28,130 bases of DNA, taken from positions 1 to 28,130 of the forward strand of contig SFHU01000027.1 in assembly GCA_004555535.1 (NCBI GenBank), in the 5' to 3' direction. Every line of letters starts with the position of its first letter. Within the stretch, counting starts at the first letter, position 1. This DNA is from Clostridiales bacterium (GTDB taxonomy: Bacteria; Bacillota; Clostridia; Christensenellales; Aristaeellaceae). A program made the translations under genes and the position numbers. Below the pieces are notes generated by a model. That model was not told the DNA's origin. It saw nothing but the letters and a program-made list of their open reading frames with translations, and made no database searches. This document shows, piece after piece, positions 20,572 to 28,130 of this stretch.

Positions 20572-21900
20572 ATGAATTTTGTCGATGTGATTCTCAAAAA
20601 GAAGGCGGGCGAAGCGCTTTCGCCCGAGGAGATCCGCGCGTTTGCGCGCGGCGCCGCGGATGGCAGCGTGCCGGATTACCAGCTTTCCGCGCTGCTGATG
20701 GCGATCTGCTTTCAGGGCATGAACGCGCAGGAGACCGCCTGCCTGACGATGGAGATGATGCATTCCGGCGGCGTGGTCGATCTGTCGGCCATCGATGGCG
20801 TGTGCGTGGACAAGCATTCCACGGGCGGCGTCGGCGACACGACGACGCTGGTGCTCGTGCCGCTGGCGGCCGCCTGCGGGGCGAAGGTCGCCAAGCTCTC
20901 GGGGCGCGGGCTGGGGCATACCGGCGGAACGCTGGACAAGCTCGAGAGCATCCCCGGCTGCTCGGTGGAAAAGACGCAGGAGGAATTTGTCGAGCAGGTG
21001 CAGCGCATCGGCTGCGCGGTCATCGGTCAGACGCAGGATCTCTGCCCGGCGGACAAGGCGCTCTACGCGCTGCGCGATGTGACGGGCACGGTCGGCTGCG
21101 TGCCGCTGATCGCCTCGAGCATCGTCAGCAAGAAGCTGGCCAGCGGCGCGGGCGCGATCATCCTGGACGTCAAGACCGGCAGCGGCGCGCTCATGCACAC
21201 GCTGGAGGAATCCATCGAGCTCGCGCGCGCGATGGTCGACATCGGCACGCAGGCGGGCAAGCCGATTCTCGCGCTGGTGACGGGCATGGATCAGCCGCTG
21301 GGGACGCACGTGGGCAACGCGCTGGAGGTCAAGGAGGCCATTGACATCCTCTCCGGCCGCGCGGGCGGCGACCTGCTGGCGGTCTCGCTGGAGCTGGGCA
21401 GCCGGATGCTCGTCGCCTCGGGCATCGCCAAGGACGTCGCGGACGGCAAGGCGAGAATGCGCGGGGCGCTTGAAAGCGGCGCGGGCCTTGAAAGGCTGCG
21501 CGAGATGATCGAGGCGCAGGGCGGCGACGGGCGCGTCTGCGAGGATGTCGACTATCTGCCCCACGCGGCCTACAGGATCGACGTGCCGGCGCCCCGGGGC
21601 GGCTATGTCGCCAAAATGGACACGACGGAAATCGGCTACTGCGCGCAGGATCTGGGCGCAGGGCGCAAGAAGAAGACCGACGTGATCGACCCGGCGGTCG
21701 GTCTGGTCATGCGCGTGCGCCTGGGTGACGCCGTCGCGGCCGGGCAGCCGCTGGCGACCCTGTATCTGAACAAACGTGAGCTGGCGAACGAGGCGATTGC
21801 GCGGATGCAGCGTGCCATCACCGTTTCGCCCGAAAGGCCGGCGCTGCCGCCGCTGATCTATGCGGCCGTCTCGCCGGAGGAGACGATTCGCTACGTCTGA
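20572..21900 (+). CDS. pdp: Pyrimidine-nucleoside phosphorylase
   Basis: Pdp cleaves uridine, thymidine and deoxyuridine with phosphate to the free base and (deoxy)ribose-1-phosphate, a salvage and carbon-recovery step. The 442-residue protein shows the family signature SGRGLGHTGGTLDKLES (residues about 109-125), the phosphate-binding KHSTGGVGDTTTLV and PLIASSIVSKKLASGA of the nucleoside site. The small-domain tail (IDPAVGLVMRVRLGDAV) completes the fold. Overall it resembles B. subtilis Pdp more than the thymidine-specific DeoA. The ATG at 20572 follows AGGGAGG and lies 3 nt after the glycosylase stop, so the two are coupled. A perfect 14-bp hairpin overlaps its stop codon. Confidence 0.94.
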   Translation: MNFVDVILKKKAGEALSPEEIRAFARGAADGSVPDYQLSALLMAICFQGMNAQETACLTMEMMHSGGVVDLSAIDGVCVDKHSTGGVGDTTTLVLVPLAAACGAKVAKLSGRGLGHTGGTLDKLESIPGCSVEKTQEEFVEQVQRIGCAVIGQTQDLCPADKALYALRDVTGTVGCVPLIASSIVSKKLASGAGAIILDVKTGSGALMHTLEESIELARAMVDIGTQAGKPILALVTGMDQPLGTHVGNALEVKEAIDILSGRAGGDLLAVSLELGSRMLVASGIAKDVADGKARMRGALESGAGLERLREMIEAQGGDGRVCEDVDYLPHAAYRIDVPAPRGGYVAKMDTTEIGYCAQDLGAGRKKKTDVIDPAVGLVMRVRLGDAVAAGQPLATLYLNKRELANEAIARMQRAITVSPERPALPPLIYAAVSPEETIRYV

Positions 21901-21932
21901 CGCGCGGAAAGGGGAAAGCGCGCGTCAGACGT
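21893..21932 (+). other. Perfect 14-bp stem-loop over the pdp stop codon
   Basis: ACGTCTGACGCGCG (21893-21906) pairs perfectly with CGCGCGTCAGACGT (21919-21932) around a 12-base purine loop. It includes the TGA stop of pdp and ends about 12 bp before the ABC exporter start codon. There is no T-run after it. It may reduce read-through, protect the 3' end of the upstream message or mask the next ribosome binding site; which of these cannot be decided from sequence. Confidence 0.6.
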
Positions 21933-21944
21933 CAGGAAGGGAAT

Positions 21945-23727
21945 ATGAAAAAGAATTTGAAACAAAAGGCGCGGCTGCTGGCGCATCATTTGCGTCCGGC
22001 CGCGCCCGCGCTTGCGCTTGGAACGGCGGCTGTGCTGGGCGGAACGCTGCTGCGCACGCTGTTCACGCAGATCATCCGCTTCACGGTGGATACCGTACTG
22101 ATGGGGGAGACGGAGGCGCTGCCCGCGGCGCTCGCCGGGCTTGATGTGGGCAGACTGCTCGTGCTGGCCTGCGGCCTGGCGGCGCTGACGTCGCTGGCAC
22201 AGTTTGCCGCCGGCTTTGTGCAGGACGCGAGCCTGCCCGTCGGCTCGGAGCGGTTTGTCAAGTCGCTGCGCGACGCGCTCTACAGCCACATTCAGCGCCT
22301 GCCCTACAGCTGGCACGTGCAGAACCCGACGGGCGACATCATCCAGCGCTGCACGGCGGACGTGGAGGTCGTGCGCTCGTTCATCATGGACCAGATGCTC
22401 GAGCTGGTCAGCACGATCTTCCTGATCACCGTCTACATGGCGGCGATGCTGGCGATGGACGTGCGGATGTCGCTGGTCGCGATGGCGTTCGTGCCGGGCA
22501 TCGTGCTGTATTCGGCGCTGTTTTTCAAGAAGGCGGCCTCGCGCTACACGGAATGCGACGAGGCCGAGGGCGCGCTCTCGACCGTCGTGCAGGAGAACCT
22601 GACCGGCGTGCGCGTCGTGCGCGCGTTTGGCCGGGAGCGCGCGGAGCTGGAGAAGTTCCGCAAGAAGAACGAGCACTACACCAACCTCTGGCTGAGCCTG
22701 GGCGCGACGCTCTCCAACTTCTGGACGCTGGGCGACCTGATGAGCATGACGCAGGTGCTGGGCGTCGTCGTGACCGGCGTCGTGCTGTGCGTGCGCGGGG
22801 AGCTGTCGCTGGGCACCTATCTGGCGTTTGTCAGCTACACGCGCCAGCTCACCTGGCCTGTGCGCTCGCTGGGCCGCGTGATCTCGGAGATGAGCAAGGC
22901 CGGCGTGTCGATGGACCGTCTGCTCTACATCCTCGAATCGAAGGAGGAGCAGCCGACTGAAAACCCGATTGCTGCCGACCTGCGCGGGGACATCCGCTTT
23001 GACCACGTCTCCTTTGCCTATGAGCAAAAGCCCGTGCTGCGCGACGTGAGCTTCACGGTGCGCGGCGGCGGCACGCTCGGCATTCTGGGCGGAACAGGCA
23101 GCGGCAAGAGCACGATGGCGCTGCTGCTGGCGCGGTTGTACGATCCTGACGCGGGTAGCATCTCCATCGGCGGTGTCGACCTGCGCCGGATGGATGCCGC
23201 CGCGCTGCGGCGAGGCGTGGGCGTCGTGCTGCAGGAGCCGTTCCTCTTCTCGCGCACGCTGAAGGAGAACATCGCCATTGCGCGAGCGGACGCCTCGCAG
23301 GAGGAGATCGAGCAGGCGGCGGAGGCGGCCTGCCTGAGCGGCGCCATCGCGGAATTCAGGGATGGCTACGACACGGTGGTCGGCGAGCGCGGCGTCACGC
23401 TCTCGGGCGGACAGAAGCAGCGAACGGCCATCGCGCGCACGCTGCTCACCGGCGCGCCGATCATGGTCTTTGACGACGCGCTCTCCGCCGTGGACGCGAA
23501 GACGGACGAGGCCATCCGCGCGCACCTGCGCGAGGCCGCGGGCGACGCGACGCTCATCCTCATCGCGCACAGGGTCGCGACGCTCATGCGCGCGGACGAG
23601 ATCATCGTGCTGGAGGACGGACAGATCGTTGAGCGCGGCACCCACGAGGCGCTGATGCGGCAGGGCGGTGTCTACGCGAAAACCGCGTTGGCGCAGGGCG
23701 CCGGGGCGGGGAAGGAGGCGACGGTCC

Positions 23728-23735
<8 letters not shown>
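21945..23735 (+). CDS. ABC exporter half-transporter, degenerate-site subunit (BmrC/TM287-like)
   Basis: A 596-residue type IV ABC exporter subunit with a six-helix membrane domain (about residues 15-320) fused to an ATPase domain. The ATPase has Walker A GGTGSGKST (Lys388), the canonical signature LSGGQKQR, Walker B MVFDD and the switch histidine in IAHRVAT. The residue after the Walker B aspartate is Asp511 instead of the catalytic Glu, as in the BmrC/TM287-type partner of heterodimeric exporters, so its own site should bind ATP but hydrolyse poorly. The ATG at 21945 follows GGAAGGG. The second subunit overlaps its end by 8 bp. Substrate unknown; drugs, lipids or peptides are typical for the group. 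Confidence 0.92.
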
Positions 23736-25536
<1,801 letters not shown>

Positions 25537-25544
25537 TTTTGCGC

Positions 25545-25573
25545 TTGACTTTTTGCAAAAAGCGCGCTATACT
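25545..25573 (+). promoter_or_regulatory. Sigma-A promoter of the thrS T-box transcript
   Basis: TTGACT (25545-25550) and TATACT (25568-25573) are 17 bp apart, 9 bp after the ABC exporter stop. The transcript would begin near 25580, at the foot of T-box stem I. Confidence 0.82.
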
Positions 25574-25579
25574 GACCCT

Positions 25580-25797
25580 GCCTGAAATGACGGAGAAGAG
25601 TAGTTCCGGCAGAAAGTGTCCAAAGAGAGGCGCGCCATCGGCTGCAAGCGCGCCGGCATGGGCCGGAATGAAGACCACCTTCCGATCGGGCCGCGAGGCG
25701 CGCGATACAGCGGCAAAGAGCACCAATCAGGGTGGAACCACGGGCAGATGTTTTCCGCTCGTCCCTCAGCCAATCAACTGGGGGACGAGCGTTTTTT
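25580..25797 (+). promoter_or_regulatory. Threonyl T-box riboswitch
   Basis: The leader senses uncharged tRNA-Thr and prevents termination when it binds. The T-box sequence AGGGTGGAACCACGGG is at 25729-25744. Stem I is visible: GTTCCGGC near 25603 pairs with GCCGGAAT at about 25662-25669, enclosing GC-rich upper arms, and the AGTA motif lies on its 5' side. The specifier region on the 3' side reads GAAGACCACC; ACC at 25674-25676 or 25677-25679 is a threonine codon, matching the downstream thrS. The terminator hairpin is at 25756-25797, and the T-box sequence sits just before it, as required for the antiterminator alternative. Confidence 0.92.
25756..25797 (+). terminator. T-box terminator hairpin
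   Basis: CGCTCGTCCC (25756-25765) pairs perfectly with GGGACGAGCG (25782-25791), followed by six T residues. It is the conditional terminator of the thrS leader. Confidence 0.92.
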
Positions 25798-25828
25798 ATC
25801 CCCCGTACAACGAGAAGGAGGAAGAACC

Positions 25829-27592
25829 ATGAAGGTCATCTACAAGGACGGCCATGCTGCGGAGTGTCCGCAGGACGAGGAGCTCCACGTCATTCGCCAT
25901 ACGGCGGCGCATATTCTCGCGCAGGCGGTCAAGCGCCTCTATCCGCAGGCGCGCTTCGCCTACGGCCCGGCGACTGAAAAGGGCTTTTACTATGACGTGG
26001 ATCTGGGCGAGACGAAGCTCTCCGACGAGGATTTCCCGGCGATCGAGGCCGAGATGGCGAAGATCGTGAAGGAAAACCTGCCGATCAAGCCGTTTATCCT
26101 CTCCCGCGAGGACGCCATCAAGCTCATGCAGGAGCGCGGCGAGATCTACAAGGTCGAGCACATCGGCGACCTGCCGGAGGATGCCGAGCTGAGCTTCTTC
26201 CAGCAGGGCGAATATGTCGACATGTGCGTCGGCCCGCACCTGTGCTACACGAAGGCGCTCAAGGCCTTCAAGATTACGCAGCTCTCCGGCGCCTACTGGA
26301 AGAACGACAAGAACAACATCATGCTCACGCGCATCGGCGGCATTGCCTTCCGCAATCAGGACGAGCTGCAGGCGCACCTCAAGCTCATGGAGGAGGCGGA
26401 GCGCCGCGACCATCGCCGCATCGGCAAGGAGATGGGCCTGTTCATGCTCTGCGACGAGGGCCCCGGCTTCCCGTTCTTCCTGCCCAAGGGCATGGCGATC
26501 AAGAACGCGCTGATCGATTACTGGCGCGACATCCACTACCGCGACAACTACGTCGAGGTCTCCACGCCGATGATCATGAGCCGTCACCTCTGGGAGACGA
26601 GCGGCCACTGGGATCACTATAAGGACAACATGTACGCCACCAAGATCGACGGCGAGGACTTCTGCATCAAGCCGATGAACTGCCCGGGCGGCGTCATGGT
26701 CTACCGCAGCCAGCCGCACAGCTACCGTGAGCTGCCGCTGCGCGTGGGCGAGCTGGGCGTCGTCCACCGCCATGAGCTCAAGGGCGCGCTGCACGGCCTG
26801 TTCCGCGTCCGCTGCTTCACGCAGGACGACGCGCACATCTTCATGCGCCCGGACCAGATCCAGAGCGAGATCATGGGCGTCGTGCACCTGATCAACGAGG
26901 TCTATTCGAAGTTCGGCTTTGACTACTTCGTCGAGCTCTCCACCCGCCCGGAGAACAGCATGGGCAGCGACGAGGACTGGGAGGCGGCGACCGCCGGCCT
27001 CAAGGGCGCCCTCGAGGCGCTTGGCATGCCCTACATCGTCAACGAGGGCGACGGCGCGTTCTACGGCCCGAAGATCGATTTCCACCTGCGCGACAGCCTG
27101 GGCAGAACCTGGCAGTGCGGCACGATCCAGCTCGACTTCCAGATGCCGCTGAACTTCGGTCTCGAGTACATCGACGAGGACGGCACGCGTAAGCGTCCGA
27201 TCATGATCCATCGCGTCTGCTTCGGCTCCATCGAACGCTTTATCGGCATCATCACCGAGCATTTCGCCGGCAAGTTCCCGACGTGGCTCGCGCCGGTGCA
27301 GGTCAAGGTGCTGCCGGTGTCCGACAAGAGCATGGACTATGCCCGCGGCGTCTATGACGCGCTGCGCGCGGCGAAGGTGCGCTGCGAGCTCGATACCCGC
27401 AACGAGAAGATCGGCTACAAGATCCGCGAGGCGCGCCAGGTCGACCGCGTGCCCTACATGCTGATCATCGGCGAGAAGGAGGTTGCCTCCGGCACGGTTT
27501 CCGTCCGCGACCGCGAGACCGACCAGACCACGACGATGACACTGGAGGAGCTCAAGGCAAAGCTCGCGAAGGAGATTGCCGACAGAACCTGA
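25829..27592 (+). CDS. thrS: Threonyl-tRNA synthetase lacking the TGS domain
   Basis: ThrRS charges tRNA-Thr. The 587-residue protein starts MKVIYKDGHAAECPQDEELH and goes straight into the editing domain, so the N-terminal TGS domain of about 60 residues seen in most ThrRS is absent except for a remnant-like IYKDG. The editing domain is intact, with HTAAH (His24, His28) and CVGPH (Cys133, His137). The class II core has the zinc ligand Cys285 in MNCPGG, motif 2 around HRHELKGALHGLFRVRCF and motif 3 near the C terminus of the core. The anticodon-binding domain follows. The ATG at 25829 has AAGGAGGA upstream; in-frame codons further up lie within the T-box terminator region. Expression is under the T-box. 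Confidence 0.96.
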   Translation: MKVIYKDGHAAECPQDEELHVIRHTAAHILAQAVKRLYPQARFAYGPATEKGFYYDVDLGETKLSDEDFPAIEAEMAKIVKENLPIKPFILSREDAIKLMQERGEIYKVEHIGDLPEDAELSFFQQGEYVDMCVGPHLCYTKALKAFKITQLSGAYWKNDKNNIMLTRIGGIAFRNQDELQAHLKLMEEAERRDHRRIGKEMGLFMLCDEGPGFPFFLPKGMAIKNALIDYWRDIHYRDNYVEVSTPMIMSRHLWETSGHWDHYKDNMYATKIDGEDFCIKPMNCPGGVMVYRSQPHSYRELPLRVGELGVVHRHELKGALHGLFRVRCFTQDDAHIFMRPDQIQSEIMGVVHLINEVYSKFGFDYFVELSTRPENSMGSDEDWEAATAGLKGALEALGMPYIVNEGDGAFYGPKIDFHLRDSLGRTWQCGTIQLDFQMPLNFGLEYIDEDGTRKRPIMIHRVCFGSIERFIGIITEHFAGKFPTWLAPVQVKVLPVSDKSMDYARGVYDALRAAKVRCELDTRNEKIGYKIREARQVDRVPYMLIIGEKEVASGTVSVRDRETDQTTTMTLEELKAKLAKEIADRT

Positions 27593-27632
27593 AAATAACG
27601 CGAAATCATGCCCTTGACTGACGAAAAAATGC

Positions 27633-27661
27633 TTGACAAACGGGCGGCTTCGTCGTACAAT
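27633..27661 (+). promoter_or_regulatory. Sigma-A promoter of the infC operon
   Basis: A perfect TTGACA (27633-27638) and TACAAT (27656-27661) are 17 bp apart, about 40 bp after the thrS stop. Transcription should start near 27668. Confidence 0.85.
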
Positions 27662-27667
27662 GAACAA

Positions 27668-27772
27668 GTACGAAGTAGAAGCCGCCCGCTTCTCGCCCGG
27701 CGCAATTGCGTTGCCGAGGCACATTGGCGTTCTTTTGATGTGCAAAGAGCGGGCTGCTTGCCCGCTCTTTTT
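27668..27772 (+). promoter_or_regulatory. infC leader, probably the L20 autoregulatory element
   Basis: The roughly 105-nt leader contains the segment GTAGAAGCCGCCCGCTTCTC followed by further GC-rich arms, and ends in an intrinsic terminator. This layout, before infC, is that of the Bacillota ribosomal-protein L20 leader, in which L20 binds the RNA and promotes premature termination of infC-rpmI-rplT. The assignment rests on position, the terminator and recalled similarity; a covariance-model search was not possible. Confidence 0.7.
27744..27772 (+). terminator. Leader terminator (attenuator) before infC
   Basis: AAAGAGCGGGC (27744-27754) pairs perfectly with GCCCGCTCTTT (27760-27770) around a five-base loop, followed by further T residues. 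It lies between promoter and gene, so it must be conditional. Confidence 0.88.
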
Positions 27773-27818
27773 GCGTGGTTTCCGCGCAAAGACTTATTGG
27801 AGGTGTATCGCAAACAAC

Positions 27819-28130
27819 ATGGCAGCAGATCTGATGATGAACGAGGAAATTCGCGACCGAGAGGTGCGTGTCATCGACCAGAAGGGTGAACAGCTCGGCG
27901 TCCTGCCGATTCGCAAAGCGCTTGAACTGGCCGAGGAGGCGGGGCTGGATCTCGTGAAGATCGTTCCGACCGCCAAACCGCCTGTCTGCAAGCTGATGGA
28001 TTACGACAAGTACCGTTACGAGCAGGCCAAGAAGGAGCGCGAGATCCGCAAGAATCAAAAGGTCGTCTCCATCAAGGAGGTGCAGCTCTCCGCCACGATC
28101 GAGGAAAACGATATCCAGACCAAGGCGAAG
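27819..28130 (+). CDS. infC: Translation initiation factor IF-3 (partial, runs off the window)
   Basis: IF-3 binds the 30S subunit, prevents premature joining of the 50S and checks start-codon fidelity. The first 104 residues are present and the gene is open at the window edge. NEEIRDREVRVIDQKGEQLG and PTAKPPVCKLMDYDKYRYEQ are classical for the N-terminal domain, and the linker KKEREIRKNQKVVSIKEVQL leads into the C-terminal domain. The ATG at 27819 is 15 nt from the clear GGAGG (27799-27803), which is long. An in-frame ATC at 27807 is only 3 nt from it. Non-AUG starts are a known feature of infC in other bacteria, so the true start is open. rpmI and rplT would be expected downstream. Confidence 0.95.
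   Translation, partial: MAADLMMNEEIRDREVRVIDQKGEQLGVLPIRKALELAEEAGLDLVKIVPTAKPPVCKLMDYDKYRYEQAKKEREIRKNQKVVSIKEVQLSATIEENDIQTKAK

Noticed and set aside
27614..27642. Second infC promoter with TTGACT at 27614-27619
   Set aside because: No acceptable -10 box lies 16-18 bp downstream; the perfect TTGACA at 27633 is far better.
25796..27745. Minus-strand open frame of about 650 codons opposite thrS
   Set aside because: Antisense shadow of a fully recognisable synthetase; it also crosses the infC promoter and most of its leader.

Overview
The window looks like ordinary chromosomal backbone from a GC-rich member of the Clostridia (Bacillota). I infer this from low-GC-type signals in a GC-rich sequence: strong Shine-Dalgarno sites, several TTG starts, consensus sigma-A promoters, a threonyl T-box, an infC leader of the ribosomal-protein L20 type, a Gram-positive PurR, YitT and YqhQ (DUF1385). 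The gene orders murC-purR-pth-mfd and rho-rpmE-yqhQ-prmC-prfA-sua5 are also typical of Clostridia. I see no phage, plasmid, insertion sequence, CRISPR array or defence system, and no tRNA or rRNA.

Layout. (1) 1-1415: luxS and an MTA/SAH nucleosidase form a two-gene unit that detoxifies S-adenosylhomocysteine in two consecutive steps and yields the AI-2 precursor. (2) 1542-2558: a YitT-type membrane protein with its own promoter and terminator. (3) 2563-4148: murC on the minus strand, divergent from purR (4301-5140). (4) 5185-5415: a GC-rich hairpin and two tandem 95-bp repeats, directly upstream of pth. (5) 5434-9611: pth and mfd, nearly abutting; mfd is split by an apparent one-base deletion near 8184. 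(6) 9636-9833: a small SRP RNA gene with promoter and terminator. (7) 9840-11294, minus strand: a flavoprotein fused to a Rieske domain. (8) 11453-11772: rpsU. (9) 11833-13310: a MutT-type Nudix hydrolase and a Trm11-like methyltransferase. (10) 13449-15059: rho and rpmE, with the rpmE promoter buried in the end of rho. (11) 15151-15885: an XRE regulator overlapping a four-helix membrane protein. (12) 15941-21900: yqhQ, prmC, prfA, sua5, a deoxyinosine-DNA glycosylase and a pyrimidine-nucleoside phosphorylase, closely spaced in one direction. (13) 21945-25536: two overlapping half-transporters that form a heterodimeric ABC exporter with one degenerate ATP site. (14) 25545-27592: a T-box and thrS, which lacks the N-terminal TGS domain. 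(15) 27633-28130: a leader and the first part of infC, which runs off the window.

How the genes work together. Most of the content is information processing: translation termination and its methylation (prfA, prmC), tRNA modification and charging (sua5, thrS), peptidyl-tRNA recycling (pth), ribosomal proteins (rpsU, rpmE), initiation (infC), transcription termination and transcription-coupled repair (rho, mfd), and protein targeting (SRP RNA). Nucleotide-pool and base-damage functions are scattered through it (Nudix, deoxyinosine glycosylase, pyrimidine phosphorylase, PurR). I found no clearly new biological system. The items most worth following up are the 95-bp structured tandem repeat, the mfd frameshift, the putative operator repeats of the XRE/membrane-protein pair, the long hairpin over the pdp stop codon and the unusual infC start.
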